Source: CAZDGK01 sp964505035
GTDB lineage: Bacteria > Patescibacteriota > Saccharimonadia > UBA4664
Direction of reading: 5' to 3'
DNA length: 41,213 bases
Assembly: GCA_964505035.1 (NCBI GenBank)
Contig: CAZDGK010000006.1
Span: forward strand, 1 to 41,213
Shown here: positions 29,698 to 37,318 of the stretch, piece by piece
Layout of the letters: each line of letters starts with the position of its first letter
Numbering within the stretch: position 1 is the stretch's first letter
Made by a program: the position numbers and the translations under genes
The notes under the pieces: generated by a model
Seen by the model: the letters and a program-made list of their open reading frames with translations, nothing else
The model's database searches: none
What the model was told of the DNA's origin: nothing

Positions 29698-30444
29698 ATG
29701 ACCAGACCCACCGAGTGGCGTACTGCCACCATTACCAAGATCCACCGCGAGACCAGCATGGTCCGGACCTTCACCTTTGAGTTTGCCCAAGCCGTGCAGC
29801 ATCTGGCCGGACAGCACTATGAGCTGCGCCTCACCGCCGAGGACGGCTACCAAGCCACCCGCCTCTACTCGGCTGCCAACCCTGCCAGCACCGGCGACGG
29901 CCGCACGCTCGAGCTCACCATCGCCCTCATGCCTCAGGGTGAAGTCTCGCCCTACCTCTTCAACCACGTCGAGACCGGCGCCCAGATCGAGCTGCGTGGG
30001 CCGCTCGGCCGCTACTTTGTCTGGGATGCCAATGTCACCGGCCCCACCCTGCTGCTCGGTGGCGGTACCGGCGTGGTGCCTCTGCGCGCCATGCTGCTGG
30101 AGCACCACCGGCTGGCCAGCTCCGAGCCCATGACACTCATCAATAGCGTGCGCTGCTTTACCGACATCATCTACCGCCACGAGTTCGCCAAGCTGGCCTC
30201 GCCCATGCAGCGCGTCATCACTACCATCACCGAGGCCTGTCCCGATGACTGGACTGGTCGCCGTGGCCGGATCGACGCCGGTCTCATCCAGGCCGAGCTC
30301 GCGCGCTTCGGCACAGCCACCCCCACCTGCTATGTCTGCGGCTCCACGCCGTTTGTGGAGGCCATGGCCGACCTGCTGGTAGCCGCTGGCGTCCCGGCCG
30401 ACCGCATCCGCGCCGAGCGCTTCGGCGCCACCGCCCCTCGCTAG
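29698..30444 (+). CDS. Ferredoxin-NADP reductase-like flavoprotein
   Basis: The protein has 248 residues. The FAD-binding barrel carries RLYSAANP (the RxYS motif), and GPLGRYF follows. The nucleotide-binding half has LLGGGTGVVPLRAM and ends with CYVCGSTPFVEAM. It moves electrons between NAD(P)H and a redox partner, here most likely the molybdoenzyme encoded immediately upstream. No iron-sulfur motif is present, so it is the two-domain form. The genes probably form one transcript. Confidence 0.88.
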   Translation: MTRPTEWRTATITKIHRETSMVRTFTFEFAQAVQHLAGQHYELRLTAEDGYQATRLYSAANPASTGDGRTLELTIALMPQGEVSPYLFNHVETGAQIELRGPLGRYFVWDANVTGPTLLLGGGTGVVPLRAMLLEHHRLASSEPMTLINSVRCFTDIIYRHEFAKLASPMQRVITTITEACPDDWTGRRGRIDAGLIQAELARFGTATPTCYVCGSTPFVEAMADLLVAAGVPADRIRAERFGATAPR

Positions 30445-30476
30445 CGCCAGCACTCGCCCATAGCGACGAGTGCGCT
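30443..30476 (+). terminator. Hairpin after the flavin reductase gene
   Basis: GCACTCG (30450-30456) pairs with CGAGTGC (30467-30473), with AGC/GCT able to extend the stem; there is no T-tract. The rest of the region to 30656 shows no gene and no convincing promoter. Confidence 0.5.
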
Positions 30477-30655
30477 CCCGCGTGTTCGGGTCGCTTCGAG
30501 CGACTACATGGCCCGGCAAGTCTGTCCAAACTACCAAGAAACCCCATTCCCATGCCGCTTCAGTCTGGCTAGTCGGCTCTATCATCGCTCCCCTGGCGCA
30601 CCAGATAATAACTCGGCGGATTACCGCGCACCTACTCTCGTTTGGAGGTCAGGCC

Positions 30656-31276
30656 ATGAGCGTAGCACCCCCTGCTCCCACTGGCGCGGCCGCCGAGGTC
30701 TGGGACCTCGTCGTGCGCGCTCAGTCTGGCGATCAGCGCGCGTTCGAACTCATTTATCTACGCTACCAGGACATCGTCTACCGCTTCGTGTATTTTCGCG
30801 TGGGCAATCGGTCGATCGCCGAGGATATCACCGCCGAGACGTTCCTGCGGGCTCTCAGTCGGATCGGCAGCGTTACGTGGCAGGGCCGCGACCTGGGCGC
30901 TTGGCTAGTGACCATCGCGCGCAACAAAGTGGCCGATCATTACAAATCCGGCCGCTACCGCCTCGAGGTCGCCACGGCCGACGTGCTGCAGCTTAGCGAT
31001 GCCGCCGCCAAGTACAGCGAGCATGATGACCCGGCTGTGGCAGTCATGGCCGCCATCACCAGCGCTGAGCTGCGCCGGGCCATGGCCGAGCTGAGCGAGT
31101 CGCAGCGCGAATGCCTCACCCTGCGCGTCTTCAAGGGTTACTCCGTCGCCGAGACTGCCCAGCGGATGGGCAAGGAAGAAGGTGCCGTCAAAGCCCTGCA
31201 ATACCGCGCCGTCCGTGCTCTGGCCCGGCTTCTGCCACCTGACTTCATCGCCAGGCCAGCCCTCGCTCGCTCCTGA
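30656..31276 (+). CDS. ECF-type RNA polymerase sigma factor
   Basis: The protein has 206 residues. Region 2 (YLRYQDIVYRFVYFRVGN, IAEDITAETFLRAL) and region 4 (RECLTLRVFKGYSVAETAQR, then EGAVKALQYRAVRAL) are clear; region 3 is absent, as in ECF sigma factors. It directs RNA polymerase to a set of promoters under some stress or envelope signal. GGAGG lies 8 bases before ATG 30656; open codons upstream do not look like sigma. No anti-sigma factor gene follows: the next gene is convergent behind a terminator. Control is therefore not visible here. Confidence 0.9.
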   Translation: MSVAPPAPTGAAAEVWDLVVRAQSGDQRAFELIYLRYQDIVYRFVYFRVGNRSIAEDITAETFLRALSRIGSVTWQGRDLGAWLVTIARNKVADHYKSGRYRLEVATADVLQLSDAAAKYSEHDDPAVAVMAAITSAELRRAMAELSESQRECLTLRVFKGYSVAETAQRMGKEEGAVKALQYRAVRALARLLPPDFIARPALARS

Positions 31277-31290
31277 CCCTCCGAAGCTCA

Positions 31291-31319
31291 AGGGCCTTGC
31301 CTATGGCAGGGCCTTTTTC
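31291..31319 (+). terminator. Terminator of the sigma factor gene
   Basis: AGGGCCTTGCC (31291-31301) and GGCAGGGCCTT (31305-31315), 11 bp with U-G wobbles and a 3-base loop; TTTTTCT follows. It touches the stop of the convergent zincin gene. Confidence 0.85.
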
Positions 31320-31690
31320 TAGCGTTCCAGCTCTCTGATCGCGCCATGGTCTAGGCCAAAGTAGTGCGCCACCTCGTGCCACACCGTGTTGTGTACCTGG
31401 GCCCGAAGACTCTCCAGACTGCGCGCGCCCCGCACATGCGGCCCCCGGAACACCGTAATCACATCCGGCGGCACCATCGTGTAGCCGTTGCCACGCTTCG
31501 GCAGCGGCACGCCCTCGTATAGCCCCAGCAGCGTCTGCCCGCGCCGGACGTTCCGGCCAATCTGCTCACGCGTCGGCTCGTCGGCCACCAGGAACGCCAC
31601 ATTATTCAGTCGCTCTGCAAACCGCTCCGGAATTGCCGCCACCGCCTCCTGCACCAATTGTTCAAACTCATCGTCCGTTATCTGTACCAT
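31319..31690 (-). CDS. Zincin-like metallopeptidase-family protein
   Basis: The protein has 123 residues. HEVAHYFGLDH near residues 104-114 is the HExxHxxGxxH zinc site, with the rest matching the small 'metallopeptidase family protein' (zincin-like) group: FAERLNNVAFLVADEP, LLGLYEGVPL, ITVFRGP. Proteolytic activity of this group is not established. ATG 31690 lies 6 bases after TAGGAT on the minus strand, another leaderless-type arrangement, though the -35 is weak. Confidence 0.88.
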   Translation of the reverse strand: MVQITDDEFEQLVQEAVAAIPERFAERLNNVAFLVADEPTREQIGRNVRRGQTLLGLYEGVPLPKRGNGYTMVPPDVITVFRGPHVRGARSLESLRAQVHNTVWHEVAHYFGLDHGAIRELER

Positions 31691-31738
31691 ACCACCATCC
31701 TACACCACCGCTGATGTAACCAAGTCGCGCCATTATTA

Positions 31739-31767
31739 TTGATAAATGATCAGGTGAGTGTTACTAT
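31739..31767 (+). promoter_or_regulatory. Promoter of the tandem small membrane genes
   Basis: TTGATA (31739-31744), a 17-base spacer and TACTAT (31762-31767); the transcript would carry a leader of about 37 bases. Confidence 0.6.
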
Positions 31768-31810
31768 AACTACCGCAATTCCCGAACAGACCAAGAAGGG
31801 AAGAGAGAAC

Positions 31811-32047
31811 ATGAAAGATGAGGGTATGAAGCGCCCGCTGGTGGTGGCGGTTTACGCCATCCTGGCAGCCGTTTGCACTAGCGTGGCCGCTGGCGGGTTC
31901 ATCGACCATATCGTGTTCGCCGCCACGATGTTCAGCGGAATGGCGGTCGTCTTCGCGCTGATGATGCTCGCCGAGGTCATCGCGACCGCGGCCGAGTACC
32001 TCAAGTCCAAGTCGCCCACCGACGCCGAACTCACCGAAGGGAAGTGA
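31811..32047 (+). CDS. Small two-helix membrane protein with KSKSPTD tail, copy 1
   Basis: The protein has 78 residues with two hydrophobic helices (about 9-31 and 33-60) and a polar tail (YLKSKSPTDAELTEGK). AAGGGAAGAGAG lies before ATG 31811; the open frame to 31739 is promoter. The second gene starts 4 bases after its stop and shares the helix pattern and tail, so this is a tandem duplication. Function unknown. Confidence 0.75.
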   Translation: MKDEGMKRPLVVAVYAILAAVCTSVAAGGFIDHIVFAATMFSGMAVVFALMMLAEVIATAAEYLKSKSPTDAELTEGK

Positions 32048-32051
32048 GCTC

Positions 32052-32261
32052 ATGCAGACTCCTTCTGGCGTAATCATCCTCGCGCTGTTGGCTGGCGTCT
32101 TCACGACGCTGTCCATCATCTGTCTGGCACTTCACGCCACCGGCTTCGGTGCCGGCCTCGCCGGCGGGGCTGTCATGATGGGGCTCTTCAGCCTTATCGG
32201 GCTGATTAGCGCCGCGGCCGACCACATCAAGGCCAAGTCCCCCACCGACACCGCGCACTAG
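32052..32261 (+). CDS. Small two-helix membrane protein with KAKSPTD tail, copy 2
   Basis: The protein has 69 residues, a paralogue of the preceding gene product: two helices (about 6-28 and 32-56) then ADHIKAKSPTDTAH. AAGGGAAGTGA just before the ATG is the ribosome-binding site. The two proteins may form a heteromer, which is inference. Confidence 0.75.
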   Translation: MQTPSGVIILALLAGVFTTLSIICLALHATGFGAGLAGGAVMMGLFSLIGLISAAADHIKAKSPTDTAH

Positions 32262-32267
32262 TGCGCC

Positions 32268-32305
32268 TGGCGCCTGCTCAACTATTCGAGCAGGCGCCAC
32301 ATTTT
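32268..32305 (+). terminator. Terminator of the tandem membrane genes
   Basis: TGGCGCCTGCTC (32268-32279) and GAGCAGGCGCCA (32288-32299), a perfect 12-bp stem, followed by CATTTTA. Confidence 0.9.
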
Positions 32306-32319
32306 ATGTCTTAAGCGGC

Positions 32320-32832
32320 CTAGTTGTCCCGGAAGGCCCAGAGCTTGTAGAGCGTAAAGTTCCAGATAGCGCTGCCTACCACGCCCATGCCAAACGCCAC
32401 CGTCTTGATCACCCAACTCTTCGTCAGCAGCATCGGCGCCAGGTGCACAATCCCCATCGAATTAGCCAGGTCAAACCAAAAGCTGCTAAATGCCTGTCCG
32501 GCTGCAGTGCCCGAGAACAAAAACACCATCCCCGGCTGAATCACCCAGATCGACACCAATGTGGCCAGTAGGAATCGCACACCGCTCTTGCCGATGCCGG
32601 TCTTGCTCGCGAACACCCATCGCCGGTTCCAATAAAAGCTGTTGATCATGGCCACAGAGCCAGACAGGTACTTCACCAGATACACCTGGCCAAGCGGCAC
32701 CTGGAACAGCGCGGTCACCGATAGGTAGATCGTGTAGTCGATCGCTGTATTAGAGATGCCCACCAACCCAAACTTCGCGCCTTGCTTCACAATGGCGGTC
32801 GGGGTTTCTTGGGCTGGCTTCTTGGCGGGCAC
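32320..32832 (-). CDS. GtrA-family membrane protein
   Basis: The protein has 170 residues with four hydrophobic helices (about 20-43, 50-70, 84-105 and 138-162). FGLVGISNTAIDY, NSFYWNRRWVF and NFTLYKLWAF are the GtrA/DPMS-like signatures. GtrA proteins are thought to help move polyprenyl-linked sugars across the membrane or assist glycosyltransferases. GTG 32832 is chosen because AAGGA precedes it by 7 bases; an earlier TTG at 32886 would add residues unlike the family. A GtrB-type glycosyltransferase is encoded at 35184. Confidence 0.88.
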   Translation of the reverse strand: MPAKKPAQETPTAIVKQGAKFGLVGISNTAIDYTIYLSVTALFQVPLGQVYLVKYLSGSVAMINSFYWNRRWVFASKTGIGKSGVRFLLATLVSIWVIQPGMVFLFSGTAAGQAFSSFWFDLANSMGIVHLAPMLLTKSWVIKTVAFGMGVVGSAIWNFTLYKLWAFRDN

Positions 32833-32923
32833 GATAGGTTCCTTTGGCGCTAAGCATAACAGGTTTCGCAAGCGCGTGCCACCCAAACAGCCTGGCGGCT
32901 CTACCGTATCAAAAAATAATTCC

Positions 32924-32998
32924 TGGTGACCCCACGGGGACTCGAACCCCGGTTGACGGACTGAAAACCCGCTGTCCTAACCGCTAGACGATGGGGCC
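32924..32998 (-). tRNA. tRNA-Glu, anticodon UUC
   Basis: Folds as a standard cloverleaf on the minus strand. Acceptor GGCCCCA pairs with TGGGGTC, D-stem GTCT/GGAC, anticodon stem GCGGG/TCCGT with loop TTTTCAG (anticodon TTC), T-arm CGGGG-TTCGAGT-CCCCG, discriminator A. The 3' CCA is encoded (32926-32924). Confidence 0.93.
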
Positions 32999-33072
32999 AT
33001 GAAGCGAACAACAAACATGCTTGCATGGACGATTGTGAGCGAATGGCCACATACATAGTATGGGGCCATGAA
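32991..33072. repeat. 13-bp direct repeat at and beyond the tRNA 5' end
   Basis: ATGGGGCCATGAA occurs at 32991-33003, overlapping the first eight bases of the tRNA, and again at 33060-33072 inside its predicted leader. No integrase or mobile gene is nearby. Confidence 0.5.
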
Positions 33073-33079
33073 CTAATAG

Positions 33080-33108
33080 ATCCTACCATGATTACGCCCC
33101 GTGATCAA
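33080..33108 (-). promoter_or_regulatory. Promoter of tRNA-Glu
   Basis: On the minus strand TTGATC (33108-33103), a 17-base spacer and TAGGAT (33085-33080), giving a precursor leader of about 75 bases. Confidence 0.6.
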
Positions 33109-33119
33109 GGTCAAAGTAG

Positions 33120-33148
33120 TTGACGCAGAGTGCCTTATGTTCTATAAT
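33120..33148 (+). promoter_or_regulatory. Strong promoter of the lipoprotein gene
   Basis: TTGACG (33120-33125), a 17-base spacer and TATAAT (33143-33148). Confidence 0.88.
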
Positions 33149-33195
33149 ATGCCAGCAACACGATCCCATCGGCTCCATCAAAGAAACGGAGTTCC

Positions 33196-33786
33196 ATGAA
33201 GATCCGAAGCGCATCCGTCCTCGTGGCTGCAGTGGCATTGGCGGTCGCCCTCACCGGCTCCGCTTGTGCCCCGACGGGAGGGCCCATTCCGCCCCCGACC
33301 GCGGCCCCCACCGTCACCGGTTCGCCGAACGGACTGTACGCCACCGACCGCGAAGGCGTGGCGTACGAGTACGTTCAGCACCAGGCCGACCTCGAGAAGG
33401 TCGCTACCTTCTTCGTGGCTGACCTGGCCCCCCAGGACGGCAAGGGCGTCTACCACCTGCACAACGTCAGGAGCTGTGACAGCGACAAGATCGTCACACT
33501 CAGGCGCCTGCAGAAGGTCACCGTGTCGCCGGACAACGTCAAGGATCACGACCTCAACTCCCAGTGGGACGAGATGGTCACGTTCCTCATCGATGCCTTC
33601 GGTCGCTGCCTCAACGTGGCGATCACCCTGCAGAGTCAGGGCAACACCACCGGCATCAACAATGTCGACGACCCGGTCACCCAGTCCCTGGCGGCCTACA
33701 TCGCCAAGAACGGGGACTCGTACAAGGCCTACGTCGAGCTGATGCGCGACTGCTACCAGCAGTTCCCGCATCCCAGTCTCAAGTAG
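33196..33786 (+). CDS. Putative secreted lipoprotein
   Basis: The protein has 196 residues. It has a signal sequence with K2/R4, a hydrophobic core (7-19) and a weak lipobox, GSAC, with C24 as possible lipid site, then a Pro/Thr/Gly-rich tether (25-45). The mature part is soluble with three further cysteines (near 93, 137 and 187) that could form a disulfide. CGGAG lies 4 bases before ATG 33196. Family not recognised. Promoter and terminator make it a single-gene unit, probably well expressed. Confidence 0.75.
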   Translation: MKIRSASVLVAAVALAVALTGSACAPTGGPIPPPTAAPTVTGSPNGLYATDREGVAYEYVQHQADLEKVATFFVADLAPQDGKGVYHLHNVRSCDSDKIVTLRRLQKVTVSPDNVKDHDLNSQWDEMVTFLIDAFGRCLNVAITLQSQGNTTGINNVDDPVTQSLAAYIAKNGDSYKAYVELMRDCYQQFPHPSLK

Positions 33787-33803
33787 CGCCGCGTCGCTCA
33801 ACG

Positions 33804-33845
33804 GCCCCTGCCGCCCGCATTGGGCGGCAGGGGCTTCGCTGCTTT
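33804..33845 (+). terminator. Terminator of the lipoprotein gene
   Basis: GCCCCTGCCGCCC (33804-33816) and GGGCGGCAGGGGC (33822-33834), a perfect 13-bp stem with a 5-base loop, followed by TTCGCTGCTTTTA. Confidence 0.88.
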
Positions 33846-33909
33846 TATGCCGCTTTGGCTATTTTGCAAAAGCTCTGTGAGCACTAAGGATGCTAAAATA
33901 ACCCCCGCT

Positions 33910-35202
33910 ATGATACTGCTTATCCGTCGCGCCCTCGCCAGTCAATTCCTGCGCCACAATGCCATCTTTTTCGCTGGCTCCATGCTGGTGGCGTTTCTCA
34001 ATTATCTCTACTACCCGGTAGTTGGCCGTCTGCTCAGCCCGGCCGACTTTGGCGAAGTCCAAGCCATTATCTCGCTCTTCCTGCAGGCCAGCGTGTTTAT
34101 CCAGGTGCTTGGCCTGGTCATGCTTGGCATCTTTCGTCGCTACCCCGAGGGCCGGGCCCGCGCTCAGCTGGCCGGCGAGCTAGAGTGGCTGGCACTGCTC
34201 ATCGGCGGCGGCTTGCTCGGCATCGTGGCTCTGGCCAGCCCGGCGCTCCAGAGCTTCCTGCAGTTCCAGTCAATTATCCCGTTTCTGCTCTTTGCCTTCG
34301 CCGTTTTCCTGGGCATACCGCTGGCGGTTAGCAATTCGTACCTCCAAGGCGCGCATCGCTTTGGTCAGCTGGCCTGGACCAATATTGTCGGCGCTGGCGC
34401 CAAGCTATTAGCCTCGGCCGCTCTCGTACTGTCTGGCCTGCGCGCGAGCGGCGCCATCCTGGGCCTCCTCATCGCCCAGGCTGCCAATTTGGCCTATACC
34501 AGCCGGCTGGCTCATCATGCTGGGCGGCCTCCTCTGCGCTTGCAGGCCCGCTGGCCGAGCTTGGCCGTTATTCGCCCTGAGCTGCGCTACGCCGGCCTGG
34601 TTTTGGCTGTCTCACTCTGTATCAATACCTTGCTCAGCCTAGACATCATCGTGGTCAAGCATTACTTCAGCCCCACCGAGGCCGGCTTCTATGCCGGCAT
34701 TGCCACTGTCGCCCGCATTATCTTCTTTGCCGCCGCCCCGCTCGCGGCCGTCCTCATTGCCTCGGTCAAGCACGGCCAGTCCGCTCACAACCACCAGCTG
34801 TTCGTCCGCTCGCTCGGCCTGCTCGCCCTGGTCGGTGGCGGCTGCCTGGCGGTCTTTGTGCTGGCTCCACAGGCCGTCATTCAGCTGCTCATCGGCGGCC
34901 GCTACTTAGTCTTTGCCAGTCAGCTGCCTCGGCTCGGCTTGGCGATATTTTTGTTATCTTTGGCCAATTTGCTCTTGTATTATCAGATGGCCCTACGCCA
35001 AGGCGTCAGTGCCGTAGCTGCAATTGGCGGCCTTATTGTCATGTGCGTTTTGCTATTTTGGCAGCATCAATCCATCGCTTTGGTTGTAAATAGTCTCATT
35101 GAAGGTAGTGTCTGCCTCCTTATACTCATAAGCGTTGCCAACGTCTGGCCGCGCCTATTTCCCACTCAACGGAGGATCGACCAATCGCCGCCCAACCGCT
35201 AA
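33910..35202 (+). CDS. Oligosaccharide flippase (Wzx/MATE-like polysaccharide exporter)
   Basis: The protein has 430 residues with 12 or so hydrophobic helices. RHNAIFFAGSMLVAFLNYLY and VVGRLLSPADFGEVQAIISL at the start are typical of polysaccharide-biosynthesis flippases, as is the mid-protein VVKHYFSPTEAGFYAGIATV. It should flip lipid-linked glycans across the membrane. ATG 33910 opens the family pattern. Five biosynthetic genes follow, mostly overlapping, so this begins a surface-polysaccharide operon. No strong promoter is seen; TAAAAT (33894-33899) is a possible -10. Confidence 0.88.
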   Translation: MILLIRRALASQFLRHNAIFFAGSMLVAFLNYLYYPVVGRLLSPADFGEVQAIISLFLQASVFIQVLGLVMLGIFRRYPEGRARAQLAGELEWLALLIGGGLLGIVALASPALQSFLQFQSIIPFLLFAFAVFLGIPLAVSNSYLQGAHRFGQLAWTNIVGAGAKLLASAALVLSGLRASGAILGLLIAQAANLAYTSRLAHHAGRPPLRLQARWPSLAVIRPELRYAGLVLAVSLCINTLLSLDIIVVKHYFSPTEAGFYAGIATVARIIFFAAAPLAAVLIASVKHGQSAHNHQLFVRSLGLLALVGGGCLAVFVLAPQAVIQLLIGGRYLVFASQLPRLGLAIFLLSLANLLLYYQMALRQGVSAVAAIGGLIVMCVLLFWQHQSIALVVNSLIEGSVCLLILISVANVWPRLFPTQRRIDQSPPNR

Positions 35203-36134
35203 TATCCATCATCGTCCCCTGTTATAACGAACACGCCAACCTAAAAGCCTTCTACAAGACCATCACCGCCGTCACGCAGCCGCTTGGTTACGACTTCGAG
35301 TACCTGTTCGTCAATGACGGCAGCTCAGATGATAGCGGCAAAGTCCTGGCCGGCCTAGCCGCCAAGGACCCGGCGGTCCGGCCGGTCGAGCTGGTCCGCA
35401 ACTTTGGCAAGGAAATCGCCGTCACTGCCGGTCTGCATGAGTGCCAGGGTGCCGCCGCCATCATCCTCGACGCCGACCTCCAGCATCCCCCGGACCTCAT
35501 CCCGGAGTTTCTCGACAAATGGCAGCGCCTGGCCGATGTCGTAGTCGGCATCCGCTTGCCTAGCAAGGAGCACGCCAGCCTCGGCCGTCGCTTCGCATCG
35601 GGCTGGTTCTACCGCATCCTCAATGCCATTTCGGAGGTCAAGGTTATCCCCGGCGCCACCGACTACCGCCTGCTCGACCGGCTGGCCATCGACGAGTTTA
35701 ATCGTCTCACCGAGCACAACCGTCTCACCCGCGGCCTCATCGACTGGCTGGGCTTCCGCCAAGCCTACGTCTACTACCACCCCGCCCAGCGCGCCGCCGG
35801 CCGGCCCAATTATAGCTACCGCAAGCTGCTGCGCCTGGCCATCCACAGCTTCATTTCCATGAGCCTGCTGCCGCTCAAACTAGCCGGCTATGTCGGCCTC
35901 GTCATTGTGGGCGTGTCATTTCCGCTGGGCTGCTTCATTTTTGTGGAGAAATACCTGCTGGGCGACCCCTGGAGCCTGCATTTCACCGGCAGCGCCACTC
36001 TGGCCGTGGTGCTGCTCTTCCTGGTGGGCATCATCCTGGTGTGCCTGGGCCTGATGGCGCTCTACATCGCCAATATTTACGGCGAAGTGTTGCAGCGGCC
36101 GCTGTATGTCATCCGCCGGGCCCGCCGGTTTTGA
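35184..36134 (+). CDS. GtrB/DPM1-type family 2 glycosyltransferase, non-canonical start
   Basis: About 316 residues. The GT-A motifs are complete: ISIIVPCYNE, FVNDGSSDDS, LDADLQHPP, then two C-terminal helices (LAGYVGLVIVGVSF and AVVLLFLVGIILV) and YGEVLQRPLY. Such enzymes load a sugar onto polyprenyl phosphate, often with a GtrA partner. In this frame there is no ATG, GTG or TTG between the stop at 35106-35108 and VPCYNE. GGAGG (35171-35175) lies 8 bases before an ATC at 35184, the most likely start. It would overlap the flippase gene by 19 bases. ATT 35157 or CTG 35145 are alternatives; an indel is also possible. Confidence 0.8.
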   Translation: MAAQPLISIIVPCYNEHANLKAFYKTITAVTQPLGYDFEYLFVNDGSSDDSGKVLAGLAAKDPAVRPVELVRNFGKEIAVTAGLHECQGAAAIILDADLQHPPDLIPEFLDKWQRLADVVVGIRLPSKEHASLGRRFASGWFYRILNAISEVKVIPGATDYRLLDRLAIDEFNRLTEHNRLTRGLIDWLGFRQAYVYYHPAQRAAGRPNYSYRKLLRLAIHSFISMSLLPLKLAGYVGLVIVGVSFPLGCFIFVEKYLLGDPWSLHFTGSATLAVVLLFLVGIILVCLGLMALYIANIYGEVLQRPLYVIRRARRF

Positions 36135-37246
36135 ACATCGTCTGGCTCACCTGGAAGGACCGCACCAACCCGCTAGCCGGCGGCGCCGAAGTGATTGGCG
36201 ACCATCTGGCCCAGCGTCTGGCCGCCGACGGCCATCGCGTCACCATGATCGTGGGCGGCTACCCTGGCGCGGCTGCCGCCGAGGCGCGGCATGGATACCA
36301 GATAGTGCGCGTGGGCGGCCGCCTCACCACCTACGTTGCCGCCGCTCGCTACTACCGCACCCATCGCGCCCAGCTAGCGCCCGACCTGGTTATCGATGAG
36401 TGCAACACCCTGCCCTACCTGGCCGGCTGGTATGCCGGCGTGCGGGTGGTGCCGCTGTTCCACATGCTCTGCCGCCAGATTTGGTTTTACGAAATGCCGC
36501 TGCCCCTGAGCCTCATCGGCTGGCTGTTCGAGCCACTGTATCTGCGGCTCGTCCGCCCGCGCACCGCCATCACCGTCTCCGATAGTACGCGCCGCGACCT
36601 CATGCGCGCCGGCTTTCCGGCCGACCGCATCAGCGTCATCAGCGAGGCCATCGAGCTCGCGCCGGCGCCCAATCTAGACATCGCCAAATACCCACAGCCC
36701 ACACTGCTGTCTCTAGGCGCCCAGCGCTCCATGAAGCGCACCTTGCACCAGATCCGCGCCTTTGAGCTGGCCAAACCGCACCACCCCACACTGCAGCTCA
36801 AAGTGGCCGGTCCGGCGGTGGGCCGCTACGGCCGCCGCGTCCAGGCCGCCATCCGGGCCAGCCCCTATGCCTCAGACATCGAGTATCTGGGCGCCGTCTC
36901 GCTAGATGTCAAACGCACGCTCATGCAGCGCTGCCACGCCATTCTGGTCACCAGCGTCAAAGAGGGCTGGGGCCTCATCGTCACCGAAGCCGCCAGCCAG
37001 GGCACGCCGGCCATTGTCTACGATGTAGATGGCCTGCGTGACAGCGTCCGACCCGGCCAGACCGGCCTCATCACCCCCACCAACACGCCGGCCGGCCTGG
37101 CCACCGCCATCAGCCAGCTCCTGGACGACCCCGCGCACTACCGGCAGCTGCGGGAGGCCGCCTGGCGCTGGAGCCACGAGCTCACCTTCGATCACTGCTA
37201 CGCCGATTTTGTCCGCGCGCTCAACCTGCCCTCGCACCAATCTTAA
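36131..37246 (+). CDS. Family 4 glycosyltransferase (GT-B fold)
   Basis: The protein has 371 residues. The N-terminal half begins NIVWLTWKDRTNPLAGGAEV, a GT4 start with a glycine-rich acceptor loop. The C-terminal half has LLSLGAQRSMKR, and VTSVKEGWGLIVTEAASQGTP with the E-x7-E nucleotide-sugar motif. It transfers a sugar with retention of configuration to a lipid-linked or growing glycan. TTG 36131 overlaps the upstream TGA (TTGA), implying translational coupling; codons further upstream lie inside the previous gene. Confidence 0.88.
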   Translation: MNIVWLTWKDRTNPLAGGAEVIGDHLAQRLAADGHRVTMIVGGYPGAAAAEARHGYQIVRVGGRLTTYVAAARYYRTHRAQLAPDLVIDECNTLPYLAGWYAGVRVVPLFHMLCRQIWFYEMPLPLSLIGWLFEPLYLRLVRPRTAITVSDSTRRDLMRAGFPADRISVISEAIELAPAPNLDIAKYPQPTLLSLGAQRSMKRTLHQIRAFELAKPHHPTLQLKVAGPAVGRYGRRVQAAIRASPYASDIEYLGAVSLDVKRTLMQRCHAILVTSVKEGWGLIVTEAASQGTPAIVYDVDGLRDSVRPGQTGLITPTNTPAGLATAISQLLDDPAHYRQLREAAWRWSHELTFDHCYADFVRALNLPSHQS

Positions 37247-37247
37247 G

Positions 37248-37272
37248 TGCCAAAACTGCTCGGTTTTTGGCA
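37248..37272 (+). terminator. Hairpin after the GT4 gene
   Basis: TGCCAAAA (37248-37255) pairs with TTTTGGCA (37265-37272), 8 bp with a 9-base loop. No clear T-tract follows, so termination would be partial. Confidence 0.4.
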
Positions 37273-37318
37273 TCTCGCCCAACCACACCCAGCAGCCAAG
37301 CCTTTACAATTCGTACCT

